Shown: positions 1 to 8,880 of the stretch, in pieces
Layout: every line of letters begins with the position of its first letter
Numbering within the stretch: the stretch's first letter is position 1
DNA from: Desulfobulbaceae bacterium
Lineage (GTDB): Bacteria > Desulfobacterota > Desulfobulbia > Desulfobulbales > Desulfocapsaceae
DNA: 64,000 bases
Direction: 5' to 3'
Assembly: GCA_024227155.1 (NCBI GenBank)
Contig: JAAELB010000339.1
Coordinates: 1 to 64,000, forward strand
Translations under genes and position numbers: made by a program
The notes under the pieces: model-generated
Database searches by the model: none
What the model saw: the letters and a program-made list of their open reading frames with translations, nothing else
What the model was told of the DNA's origin: nothing

Positions 1-214
1 ACCATCTATCCTGTTGAATTTAATGAATATATTCCATACTTGCTCCACACTTGGCATAGAAAATGAAATTCTTTTTAATAGCCATTCTCATATGTGAATC
101 ATTACCACTTATTTCTATTTAATTCTCAGGAAACTTCAGATTCATTATATTAGCATATTTATTTTATTTGTATCTGTTGGATACTTGTAGTGTTAAGTTT
201 TTCCACAAGACATT

Positions 215-854
215 ATGGAAAAAATTATGAAAATAGATATTTATCAAGTAGATGCATTTGCAGAAACCACCTTTGAGGGAAACCCTGTAGCAGTATGCTC
301 ACTCACAGAATGGCTCGATGACGAGCTTCTTCAGCAAATTGCTGAAGAAAACAATCTCTCAGAAACCGCTTTTTTTTGTACCTGATAAAAAAGGAATCAG
401 GCTTCGCTGGTTTACCCCAGGCGAGGAAGTTGACCTTTGTGGGCATGCAACACTGGCAGCTGCCCATGTTCTGTATAAACATCTTGGTTATTCGAAATCA
501 GAAATTTTATTTAATACTAGAAGCGGCGAGTTGGTTGTCAAGAAGACAGCTAATGGCTTTAGTATGGACTTCCCGGCTTCAATTTTGACAGAGGTTGATC
601 CACCAAATAGTCTAATCGTTGGGCTGGGGCAGGAACCCAAAGAGGTTCTCTCGGCCCTTGATTATGTAGTTGTTCTTGAAAATGAAGATGAAGTTAAGAA
701 TTTAAATCCAGATCTTACAAAATGGTTAGATCTGGATTTAAGAGGAGTAGTTGTAACGGCTCCTGGCAATCATGTCGATTTTGTAAGTAGATGCTTTTTC
801 CCAAAACTTCGAGTACTTTGTCCCATAAGTTTTGGCATGTTTTTCGGCAAATAA
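215..854 (+). pseudogene. PhzF-family isomerase-like gene, frameshifted and truncated
   Basis: The first frame opens at ATG 215 (or 227) and gives the PhzF N-terminus (KIDIYQVDAF, GNPVAVC, NLSETAF). It runs into a tract of eight T at 370-377 and stops at TGA. The next frame continues the same protein at once (FFVPDKKGIRLRWFTP, then EVDLCGHATLAAAHVL, the family motif) up to 854. Seven T would restore one frame. The C-terminal part is also lost: after FVSRCFFPKL the family's EDPVTGSAH segment is absent. Both defects make a working enzyme unlikely. The T8 tract could be a sequencing error, but the missing C-terminus could not be explained by that alone. PhzF relatives are epimerases/isomerases of unknown substrate here. 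Confidence 0.75.
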
Positions 855-943
855 TGATCAAAACTTGAGCATTATTGTACTCATAGTTTAAATTGAACGT
901 CCAACACCGAACATTCAACACCGAACACCGAATAAACAAATGA

Positions 944-1087
944 GAAACCAAACGCTGGCTAAAGCTCATTCAAGGAGTACCGTTTTTTAAAAAGCCTGAA
1001 TTACTGGATGGCATTTTACAGGAAACAGAAGAGATGATTAAAATTTTTGTGACAAGTATCAAAACAGCTGGGAAGAACAAAAAATAG
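944..1087 (+). pseudogene. Remnant of a four-helix-bundle (TIGR02436-like) protein
   Basis: An open stretch of 47 codons without a start codon ends at TAG 1085-1087. Its end (LLDGILQETEEMIKIFVTS, then IKTAGKNKK) resembles the C-terminal helix of the small four-helix-bundle proteins often found beside rRNA or as orphans. A stop lies directly upstream in frame. It is preceded by short direct repeats of the kind CAACACCGAACA (about 901-930), which often surround such genes. I read it as a decayed 3' end. The family assignment is from memory of the C-terminal pattern only. Confidence 0.35.
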
Positions 1088-1223
1088 TTTTTCATCTTTC
1101 AATATTTCATTATGAGTCAGCAGGAGTTTCACTTCAGATTAACAATGAAAATTAATCCAGGAGTTCACGTTAAAAAGATTTTGAACTCCTGGATTATAGC
1201 AGTTCCTAAGTGGTAATCAAATC

Positions 1224-1285
1224 GTAACTATTCAGCAGCACCCCATATGCTCACGATCAGGCTGTCCAGCATACAGTTGGTAGAG
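1224..1285 (+). repeat. R3 inverted-repeat element, truncated copy
   Basis: It begins with GTAACTATTCAGC, identical to the terminal repeat of the full element at 60885-61038, and continues with the shared interior (GCAGCACCCCAT, CTCACGATCA, GCTGTCCAGCATACAG). The right half and right terminal repeat are missing. It lies at the 3' side of the minus-strand gene that ends at 1296. Confidence 0.7.
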
Positions 1286-1295
1286 ATTCACCGTC

Positions 1296-1589
1296 TTATC
1301 CTTCAAGAGGAAAGAAATTTAAACAACTCTCAGGCCCAACACTCAATTCTAAACCGTCTTTTGCTGGTGCTTCGCACTCAACAGCACCAAACTTTTCAGC
1401 CAGTGGTTTTGCAGCAGGAGTAAAATAAAAAATTATCTCGTTTGCTTCGGTATCCTTTTGGGAATAAACACCCATATCATAGGGAGATCCGTATTTGATA
1501 GATATGGTTTCATATGTGATTTGTATCTTTGATACCATCTTTTTAAAAGTTGCCGTACCATCGATCTTAAGTGCATACCAACTTTCCAT
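1296..1589 (-). CDS. Small conserved-looking protein, unknown function
   Basis: The 97-residue protein starts at an ATG preceded by a good ribosome binding site (AAGGAGAAAG, complement of about 1592-1601). It is soluble, with no signal peptide or membrane segment. It has a single Cys pair towards the C-terminus (ECEAP, ESCLNF), and I recognise no family. It stands alone, between an R3 remnant and an R1 element, on the opposite strand from its neighbours. The clear RBS and balanced composition support a real gene, but no function can be given. Confidence 0.55.
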   Translation of the reverse strand: MESWYALKIDGTATFKKMVSKIQITYETISIKYGSPYDMGVYSQKDTEANEIIFYFTPAAKPLAEKFGAVECEAPAKDGLELSVGPESCLNFFPLEG

Positions 1590-1691
1590 TTCTTTCTCCT
1601 TGATAAATTTGTTAGTTGAAAAAAAATATCTCTATGAACAGCTATCATAGCGAATCAACATTTATTTTGGTTAGGCTTAGAGTCATATCTT

Positions 1692-1837
1692 CTAGGAGGC
1701 CGTCCGAGAATGGCTTTTGCCCAAACTCTTCGGATTTTCCGCAAAATAATGCTCGCAATATTACGTATATGGCTGTGCTTATTTTGCGAAAACTTCTCTA
1801 TTTTGACCAAAATCCTTATTCTCGGACAACCTCCTAG
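1692..1837. repeat. R1 inverted-repeat element, full copy
   Basis: The 146-bp element has near-perfect terminal inverted repeats. The left end is CTAGGAGGCCGTCCGAGAAT and the right end ATTCTCGGACAACCTCCTAG, 18 of 20 positions complementary. The interior contains TTTTTGCCCAAACTCTTCG-like sequence (here with one T fewer) shared with the copy at 40281-40391. Open frames across it on both strands are by-products of the dyad. It looks like a MITE or large palindromic REP element. Confidence 0.8.
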
Positions 1838-2220
1838 GAAGCGACTAAACAAACCTGGCCAACAATCGTCCTTAGGTGATCTGGAATAACCAAAATACCC
1901 TTTAAAGTTCGATGATGCAATTAATCCGTACATCTCAAATTTATTCTCCCCCGTAAATGGAAAGAAAGACGGGAGAAGTGTTTCGAAGGTCTCATTGCTC
2001 TCGCTATCTGTGGGTTACTTTGAGTACTTAATTTCAAAACACTCACCAGCTTTCTTGTTTTTTTGGGCAATGATGAAAAGGCACGCTTGCAAATCGAACG
2101 AATGTTCATCGAGCTCTTCAATAAACTACCCTGCATAGTCTTTCCTTCCTTGCCGTTTATGGGGTAGATTGATATACTGGGGGGGATTGGCCATGATGAA
2201 ATATCCAGGTACCTCATAAA
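1838..2220. other. Intergenic stretch without a recognisable gene
   Basis: Between the R1 element and the EamA gene neither strand shows a frame with both an RBS and a recognisable protein. A minus-strand frame covering most of it looks like non-coding translation. A short plus-strand stretch near 2065-2130 (reading NDEKARLQIERMFIELFNKL) is more protein-like, but has no start or stop context and may be a gene relic. Confidence 0.4.
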
Positions 2221-3087
2221 ATGAAACAAGCAAATCTTGAACTTCATGTTGCCGTCCTCCTGTTTGGCGTAACCGGCCTTTTCGGGAAACTCATCACTGC
2301 AAGCCCGCTTATTATTGTTTTCGGACGGACTGCTTCTGCAGCGGCCATCATCCTGCTTGGTTTGAAGATCTGTAAGGTGGGGCTAGCTGCCTCCTCAAAA
2401 AAGTCCAGATTTTTCATGCTGCTTTCGGGCCTGGTACTTATGATACACTGGGTTATATTCTTTTATGCAATACAGCTATCAACGGTTGCGATAGGAGTTA
2501 TTGGCTTTTCTACTTTTCCTGTTTTTGTAACTTTTCTTGAACCGATATTGTTTAAACAGAAGCTGCGAAACGTGGATATAGCCAGCGGTGTTTTGGTTGT
2601 TGTTGGCTTGTTGCTTGTAGTCCCTGGGCTCTCCCTTTCAAACTCGTCAACCATTGGTTTGTTATGGGCCGTCTTTTCAGGGGCATTGTATGCGGTGTTG
2701 GCCTTGATGAATCGGCGTCTTGTTGAAACCAATTCATTCATGCTCATTGCTTTTTATCAGCATTCAACGGCTGCACTATGTTTGCTGCCATTCATGTTTG
2801 TCGGCGGTGAGTCCCTAGATCTCAGAACGATCTTGCTACTGGTGATTCTGGGTGTAGTCTGCACGGCTTTGCCCCAGTCACTTTTCATTAAATCACTCAA
2901 ATTTGTTAAAGCGCAACTGGCAAGCGTTGTAATAGGTCTGGAGTCAGTGTATGGAATTTTTTTTGCAGCACTGCTGCTTGGTGAAATCCCTTCCTTGCGA
3001 ACCGTTGCAGGTGCAATTGTGGTTTTAGGGGCAGTCATACTTGCCATGAAGGCCCAGTCGACACCTGAACATGAAATTGAAAGTTAG
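2221..3087 (+). CDS. EamA/DMT-family membrane transporter
   Basis: The 288-residue protein has ten hydrophobic segments arranged as two EamA repeats, the usual size of drug/metabolite transporters. The first repeat begins LHVAVLLFGVTGLFGKL and the second ends in the RTVAGAIVVLGAVILAMK segment typical of the family. It is presumably an inner-membrane exporter of amino acids or small metabolites; the substrate cannot be read from sequence. The RBS is weak (CCAGGTACC region), so the start is the first ATG of the homologous region. It is flanked on both sides by R1 elements and is probably monocistronic. Confidence 0.85.
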   Translation: MKQANLELHVAVLLFGVTGLFGKLITASPLIIVFGRTASAAAIILLGLKICKVGLAASSKKSRFFMLLSGLVLMIHWVIFFYAIQLSTVAIGVIGFSTFPVFVTFLEPILFKQKLRNVDIASGVLVVVGLLLVVPGLSLSNSSTIGLLWAVFSGALYAVLALMNRRLVETNSFMLIAFYQHSTAALCLLPFMFVGGESLDLRTILLLVILGVVCTALPQSLFIKSLKFVKAQLASVVIGLESVYGIFFAALLLGEIPSLRTVAGAIVVLGAVILAMKAQSTPEHEIES

Positions 3088-3119
3088 CATCTCTTGCATA
3101 AACTTGCAGGTGGCAACCC

Positions 3120-3177
3120 CTAGGAGCTTGGGCAGATAGCGTAGACTTCGAAAGTGCATTCTCGGACAGTCTCCTAG
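3120..3177. repeat. R1 element, internally deleted copy
   Basis: The 58-bp copy keeps CTAGGAGCTTG at the left, CATTCTCGGACAGTCTCCTAG-type sequence at the right, and the interior GCAGATAGCGTAGACTTCGA also present in the copy at 40281. It lies between the convergent EamA and sensor-kinase genes and could act as a transcriptional stop by forming a hairpin. Confidence 0.75.
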
Positions 3178-3203
3178 AGGCTACTGCACTAATCCTCTTG
3201 GAC

Positions 3204-5707
3204 TTACTTCGGCTTACCGCGGGGAGAGTTTTTGGTACCATCCAGAACCTTACGAACCATCTGTGCTAATTCGGATTTATTTATTGGTTTCATGATATAT
3301 GCATGTACTCCGATCTCTGTGGCTTCTTCTTTAGTAATTTTGGAACTGTAGCCCGTGCATATAATCGTGGGCATATCTTGACGGATCTTCAAGGTTTCAA
3401 TAACTAATTGATCGCCCGTCATATTTGGCATAGCCATGTCTGTGATAAGCAAATCAAATTTATTTGGATCGTTTCTCAGCATATCCAATGCTTTTTCCGG
3501 ATCAGTTGTTGATTCGCTTTTGTATCCAAGGCTTTGTAAAAGCCGATTTCCAAGTTGAGCTATTGATGGTTCGTCGTCGACATACAAAATGGACTCATCT
3601 CCCATCGGTAAAATATTTTGTTCGCCAACTTTCTGTTCAATTTCACCTTCATAGATGGGTAAGAAGACGGTGAAAGATGTTCCCTTGCCAGGTTTGCTGT
3701 CGACAATTATCGTACCGCCGTGCTTCTCTACGATACCGTGAACTACAGCCATGCCAATACCTGATCCCTTGCCAACTTCTTTGGTTGTGAAGTAAGGTTG
3801 AAAAATTCTATCAAGAATTTTTTCATCCATGCCAATGCCATTATCGCTAACCTTCAGTTGAGCATATTGACCGGGGCTTAATTGTACCTCGTGCATGGAA
3901 GGTTGCTTGCCAACGGTTTTGTTTAATAATTCAACAGTTATTGTACCTCCCTTTTCCGGCATAGCGTCAGCGGCGTTATTGCATATATTTATAAGGAGTT
4001 GATTTATCTGGGTGTCATTACCCATAACCGGATACGTATCTGTGGAAATATTTTGTTCTATATTTATGTTTGCCGTGGTCGATGAACGGATAAGTTGCAT
4101 GGATTCATGTACTACAAATTTTAAATCCATCACTTTTTTATCGGCATCGTCTTGTCTACTGAAAGTGAGGAGCTGTTTCACCACATCTCTGGCACGTAAG
4201 CCTGCAGTTTGAATCTCTTTGGTCCTTTCTCTAACCGCACTCTGTGGGGGTAATTCTTCCATTAAAAGTTCATTATTACCAATGATGATGGCCAGCATAT
4301 TGTTGAATTCGTGGGCAATGCCGCCTGCCAAGGCACCTACTGCTTCCATTTTTTGAGATTGCTGGAGGTTGTCGGCGAGACTTTTTTGCTGGGTAATGTC
4401 GGCAATGAAACCTTCAAGGTAAGAATCCTGGGTTCTCATATCGGACACTTTTCCGCCTCGCTCCCAGACCCATTTGGTATTTCCTGATTTTGTAACAATT
4501 CTGTACTCCAGTTCAAAGTGCTTATCTTTTTTAATACCCTCCTGAACTGTATCCCAAACATACTGACGATCATCTGGGTAAATGATATCTCCATATTTGC
4601 GAGACGAATTTTTTGAAATTTCCGAAGGGGCATAGCCGGTAATATCCAGACAACCATCACTGATAAATTCCATCGCCCAGTCATTTTTTATGAGGCATCG
4701 ATAGACTATACCCGGCAGGTTACCGATTAAGGTTGATAGTTGTCTCTCGCTCTCCCGAAGTCTGACTTCAGCTCTCTTTCGTTCTTCAATCTCTTTGACG
4801 AGTCTTCGATTCCATAAGATAATAGCGCCAATCACTACGGATGATAGCAAAAGAGAGAATGCTATCCATTTAACGATATCGATAATAGTAGTACCGTGAT
4901 CATAGCGTATCGAAAACCAGCGCTGACGAATTTCCCGATGTTGCTGTTCACTTATTGTCGCGAGACTCTTGTTTATTATTGACTGCAAAAGAGGCCAGTC
5001 TTTTCGAAGGGCTATGGCAAGGGCGTAGTCTTCAAAATCGGTGGAAGCAGCAATCTTTAAATTGGTATATCCATGCTGATCAATGATGTAGGATGCTGCG
5101 GCCAAATTTTCAATAGCAATATCTGCCTGGCCAAGTGACACAGCTTTGAGAGCATCCTTAGGTGAAGAAACATAGTGAGGGGTAAATGGTATCTGACTTT
5201 TGTTAAGAGATGCTTCTGTCGATATTTTTTTATCAAGGCAATCCGCAATCCTTCGATGTCCTGCATTTTGCTAATCTCAGGAGCATCTTTGCGGCTAATG
5301 ATTACCAAAGGAAAGATTATGTGTGGGGTTGAAAAGAGCAGATATTTACTTCGTTCTGCTGTGAAGGCGGCACAAGACAAAACATCAATATCTTTGTTTT
5401 TGATCAAGTCGAGGATCTTGGCCCATGGTGTTTTCGGTTGATACTCCACTGAGATGCCCAACTCCGCTGCAATATATTGCAGGTAATCGCCAGCCATACC
5501 CACATACTCATTTTTCTCATTAAAGAACTGGAAGGGCGGAAAGGCTTGAGGGCCACTCACCCGAATTGTTTTATGCTCAGATAACCATTGCTGTTCTTCT
5601 GGGGTAAGTGAAATAGAGGAGGAAAAAGCAGAATTAGAGGATGCGAGGATGTAAAAAAAAGATGCCATCAGGAAAATGGTCCGCTTGATATTTTTACAAT
5701 AATCCAA
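3204..5707 (-). CDS. Hybrid sensor histidine kinase with periplasmic solute-binding sensor, split by a -1 frame change
   Basis: Two frames together encode one protein. The first (TTG 5707, after AAAGGAT; alternative ATG 5668) gives a signal peptide and most of an SBP_bac_3 sensor domain. The second, open down to 3204, finishes that domain. It adds a membrane segment (WIAFSLLLSSVVIGAIILW), a PAS/PAC domain, HisKA with the H-box AGGIAHEFNN, HATPase (ICNNAADAMPEKG, GSGIGMAVVHG) and a receiver with phosphoacceptor LLITDMAMPNMTG. The frames join at A7 (5225-5231 complement), and reading AAA AAA then ATA TCG restores the family sequence. Either programmed -1 frameshifting, a recent mutation or a sequencing error is possible. 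A decayed paralogue sits at 35620-36629. Confidence 0.8.
5225..5231 (-). other. A AAA AAA slippery heptamer at the kinase frame junction
   Basis: On the coding (minus) strand the upstream frame reads ATA AAA AAA TAT and the downstream frame AAA AAA ATA TCG. This is the X XXY YYZ arrangement, in the right phase for -1 tandem slippage, as in dnaX-type sites. Sequence identity with the paralogue at 36.3 kb shows the -1 product is the full kinase. No downstream pseudoknot or upstream Shine-Dalgarno stimulator was tested. Confidence 0.5.
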
Positions 5708-5980
5708 GGTGGCATCCTTTTAAATCACAAAGAATTAACGACACAGGTAAATATATAATATCTCATTGTATGGTCAGCAAAGAGAATAGTCAAAAGATTT
5801 ACAGTATTGAATCGAGTGTTCTCATAGCTGTATTTTGATCATGGTATTGTGATATAATTAGCCATGATTAAAAGAATCTAGAGCAGGAGAACACATTGCT
5901 AACCGAAAAACGAAAAACGCGGTATTTGGGGAGGGGACCGCAAGCCGTGTAGATCGAAAACATAAAGGTGGAGGTGTCAT

Positions 5981-6547
5981 ATGTCTAATGTTGAATGGCA
6001 AACTACCCTGGGTTACGCGGAAGATTCAGCAATGTCATCACGGAAACCGATATTGTTCGATTATTTTGACTCAGAATGCATTGGCTGCCGGCAGATGGAT
6101 GAGGTTACGTATAATTCCAAAGAAGTGGTTGATTTTATAAAACAATACATGATCCCATTGCGAATTGATGTAAATAAGAAAGAACTCTACGATGAATACA
6201 ATGTAATCTGGACTCCTACATTGATTGTTTTAGATTATCAGGGGCATGAAGTGCAGCGAACAATCGGATTTCTGGAACCTAATAAGTTTTTAGCACTAAT
6301 GCTGCTGGGCATTGCAAAAGTGCAACTCTCAAAAGGTGAATTTGATGCAGCTAACGTCCAGTTAAAGAGATTGATTGAAAGATATCCTGAAAGTAGCGCT
6401 GTGCCGGAAGCAATTTATTTTAGTGGTGTAAACTTTTATAAGCAGACAAATGATCCCGCACAGCTGAAAACAGCCTATGAAAAACTGAATAATCAATATC
6501 CAGGCAACAGTTGGACGAAAAGGGCTGCGCCGTATCGACTGCTTTAG
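5981..6547 (+). CDS. Thioredoxin-fold protein with TPR-like tail
   Basis: The 188-residue cytoplasmic protein starts after GGTGGAGGTGTCAT. Residues 1-105 form a thioredoxin-like domain with a C-I-G-C redox motif (SECIGCRQMDEVTY), followed by the cis-Pro region VIWTPTLIVLD. Residues 110-185 contain TPR-like helices (AKVQLSKGEFDAANVQLKRL, ERYPESSAVPEAIYF), as in YbgF-type tails. Similar proteins occur widely in Desulfobacterota, probably as thiol-disulfide or repair factors. No signal peptide is seen, so it should act in the cytoplasm. It has no clear operon partner. Confidence 0.75.
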   Translation: MSNVEWQTTLGYAEDSAMSSRKPILFDYFDSECIGCRQMDEVTYNSKEVVDFIKQYMIPLRIDVNKKELYDEYNVIWTPTLIVLDYQGHEVQRTIGFLEPNKFLALMLLGIAKVQLSKGEFDAANVQLKRLIERYPESSAVPEAIYFSGVNFYKQTNDPAQLKTAYEKLNNQYPGNSWTKRAAPYRLL

Positions 6548-6667
6548 TGCCCCGACGACATTCATTTTGTGTTTTCTATGAATGAGTTTGGTGAAGGTAG
6601 TTATCCCTATGGTGGATGCTAGTATTCCTGATACATCATGGACATAACCTCTGCAGGAGGAAGCGTA

Positions 6668-6859
6668 ATGACTTTTGAAGAAGTAAAAACAGCTGTGTTT
6701 AATCTTGATAAGAGTGAACAGAAACGGTTGATCATGGAAGTTCTTCCTGAAATTTTGCCTCAGGTTTGTACCGATGAGGCCTGTCTCAGTACGATTAGAA
6801 AATTTATAAATGAAGAGACAGTAAGGGAGTACAAAGAACAGCACATGGATGGAATATAG
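6668..6859 (+). CDS. Small uncharacterised helical protein
   Basis: The 63-residue protein starts at ATG 6668, chosen because GCAGGAGGAAGCGTA sits directly upstream; an upstream in-frame ATG at 6638 lacks an RBS. It is highly charged and predicted helical (FEEVKTAVFNLDKSEQKRLI). It has two Cys (VCTDEACLS) in the middle, and resembles small conserved proteins of Desulfobacterota without a known role. An R2-like remnant (about 6578-6606) lies just upstream. Confidence 0.6.
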   Translation: MTFEEVKTAVFNLDKSEQKRLIMEVLPEILPQVCTDEACLSTIRKFINEETVREYKEQHMDGI

Positions 6860-7524
6860 GAATTCTACGGCAACGGGAGAAGATTGTCTGTATTCACCGT
6901 GTCGGTTTGAAGAGAAGTAACGCCTTCTTTTTTATGCAAGATGCGTTGATTTAGAAGACCCATTGAAGAACGTTGCGGAATCTCGCCTTTGCGACTGACG
7001 ATTTTGTACCATGGGGGTGTCGTGTTTTTAAGAAGGGATCCAACAGTGCTTCGTTGTGCGTCGTTGTTTTTGTAACTGTCTCGAAGATCTCAATACGTTC
7101 ACCATCCGGTGATAAAAATAACTTCACGATTTCATAAAGAGTTCCTGAGTTTCCCGTTTTTATGACGGACAGTTTTGTTTCGTCAGGTCTGATTTAGGTG
7201 TGTGGTTAGTGAAAACGATATAGGCAATATGTCTTTCGTAAGCGCTTAGACTTAATGTGCTGCTGTGCGGAATGTAAAAGTTGCAAAACTAACAAAAAAC
7301 AAAACGGAACCGCATTGCGGAAAAAAGAAACTGAAAAAAGTTGACATAGGTCCTTTTATAAAGTAACTGTTTATGTATTCAAATGGTGTCTAATTGCTGA
7401 CGACTCAAAAGAAGGAACGTCACGCTGGATGGTGCATGTTCGCATAGATCTGATGACAAAAAAAACAGACGCGTAAGGCGGCAGCACATACATGCCTTTA
7501 ATCTTTTTCATAATGGAGACTAGA
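6860..7524. other. Long intergenic region with a start-less minus-strand open frame
   Basis: No complete gene is seen. On the minus strand 7193-6951 is open for 80 codons and reads like real protein (VIKTGNSGTLYEIVKLFLS, then PDGERIEIFETVTKTT). It has no ATG, GTG or TTG near its beginning and a stop immediately upstream, so it is either a relic or out of frame with its start. A possible sigma-70 promoter for the dehydrogenase lies at 7341-7369 (TTGACA, 17 bp, TAACTG). Confidence 0.35.
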
Positions 7525-8682
7525 ATGCAGTTCGGATTTACTGATGAACAAAAAATGATGCAGGAAATGGCCAAGGATTTTGCCGCAAAGGAAATTCTTC
7601 CAACCCTCAAAGAAGATGAGGCTAGTCATAAATTTCGCCCCGAGCTTGTGAAAAAGATGGCGGAACTTGGATTTTTTGGATGTGCACTGCCTGAGGAGTA
7701 TGGTGGCAATGGCTTTGGTTTTCTCGAGTCGGTCATCATTGCAGAACAGATAGCCAAGGTGAGTGGGTCTTGGCGGCTGCCTTTTAATATGCAGAATATT
7801 GGTCCTGCTGTGACGGTAAATAAGTTTGGCACCGAGGAGCAGAAAAAACGATTTATCCCTGATTGGGTGAATGCCGATTCCTATGGTTTTTTTGCCATCA
7901 CCGAGCCAAATTCAGGATCCGATGTAGCTGGAATGGGAACGACAGCGGAAGATTGTGGCGATCACTGGGAGCTGTCTGGACAAAAAATGTGGATCTCCAA
8001 TGCTCAAATCGGCGATTGGGGACTGGTCTATGCGTTTACTGACAGGGACAAGAAATACAAGGGGATGACTTGTTTTGTCGTTAATCTCAAAGATAACGAG
8101 GGTATCATCACCGCGCCTATTGAGACTAAGCTTGGTTTGCATTGCGCTCCCACCGGCGAAATCTCCTTTAATAAAGCTAAAATTCCTAAAGACTCTGTTC
8201 TCGGTGAAGTTGGTCAGGGATTTGCGGTATGTATGTTTCAACTCAATAATACCCGGATCAGCTGCTCCGCAGGAGCCCTTGGTATTGCTGGTGGTGCTAT
8301 AGATGCAGCTATTGATTATGCTAACGAGCGGACCCAATTTGGTAAGAAAATTGGGTCCTATCAGCTCATTCAGGGGCAGATAGCAGATATGGTGGCAGAG
8401 CACGAAGCCGCTCAGTTACTGGTCTACCGTGCGGCCTGGCTCAAAGACCAGGGGCTGCCAAATCAACATCAAACCTCTATGGCTAAACTCTTCGCCTCGG
8501 AGGCTGCAGTTCATGCCGCCAGTGAAACGATGAAAATATTCGGCAGCTATGGCTATTCCACCGAGTACCCCGCTGAGCGTTTCTTGCGTGATGCCCATTC
8601 CCTTCGCGTTGTTGAAGGAACCAGTAATATTCAGAAGACTATTGTTGCAGGTATCTCTTTGGGCGATGTTGCTAATCGGTAG
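7525..8682 (+). CDS. Acyl-CoA dehydrogenase, probably glutaryl-CoA dehydrogenase
   Basis: The 385-residue flavoprotein starts at ATG 7525, with GGAG six bases upstream. The upstream in-frame start at 7492 adds only unrelated residues. Visible acyl-CoA dehydrogenase features are the FAD/substrate segment FFAITEPNSGSDVAGM, ERTQFGKKIG, IFGSYGYSTEYPAERFLRD, and the catalytic-base region VVEGTSNIQK. An Arg in GSWRLPFNMQN sits where glutaryl-CoA dehydrogenases bind the distal carboxylate (from family knowledge). It is followed by gcdA, an IclR regulator and etfBA. This suggests glutaryl-CoA is oxidised to glutaconyl-CoA with ETF as acceptor and decarboxylated by a separate enzyme, as in non-decarboxylating dehydrogenases of sulfate reducers. 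Specificity is inferred. Confidence 0.85.
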   Translation: MQFGFTDEQKMMQEMAKDFAAKEILPTLKEDEASHKFRPELVKKMAELGFFGCALPEEYGGNGFGFLESVIIAEQIAKVSGSWRLPFNMQNIGPAVTVNKFGTEEQKKRFIPDWVNADSYGFFAITEPNSGSDVAGMGTTAEDCGDHWELSGQKMWISNAQIGDWGLVYAFTDRDKKYKGMTCFVVNLKDNEGIITAPIETKLGLHCAPTGEISFNKAKIPKDSVLGEVGQGFAVCMFQLNNTRISCSAGALGIAGGAIDAAIDYANERTQFGKKIGSYQLIQGQIADMVAEHEAAQLLVYRAAWLKDQGLPNQHQTSMAKLFASEAAVHAASETMKIFGSYGYSTEYPAERFLRDAHSLRVVEGTSNIQKTIVAGISLGDVANR

Positions 8683-8715
8683 TTTATCCAGAGTAGAAAA
8701 AGGAGAGCGATTGCC

Positions 8716-8757
8716 CCAAGGTATTTATCCAAGCATTTAAAAAAAATCCGATTTATT
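8716..8757 (+). repeat. R2 element, left-end copy
   Basis: The sequence GGTATTTATCCAAGCATTT, then TCCGATTTATTCGGGTTGGGG, matches the left half of the complete R2 element at 25597-25737. It carries the small hairpin CCGA-TTTAT-TCGG and lies between the dehydrogenase and gcdA. The remaining bases up to 8880 show no further gene. Confidence 0.6.
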
Positions 8758-8880
8758 CGGGTTGGGGCGTTTGATTGCGGGCGTATAATTGCTCTCCTAA
8801 CTTTTTGTATTACGCAAGTGAAAGATTTTGCGAGCCCGATGGGTGGGCACAGGAAATATAAATTATAAAAGGGATTCAAC

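Noticed and set aside
1655-2247. Open frames on the minus strand before the EamA gene
   Set aside because: One is created by the R1 palindrome and the other has no RBS or recognisable protein character.
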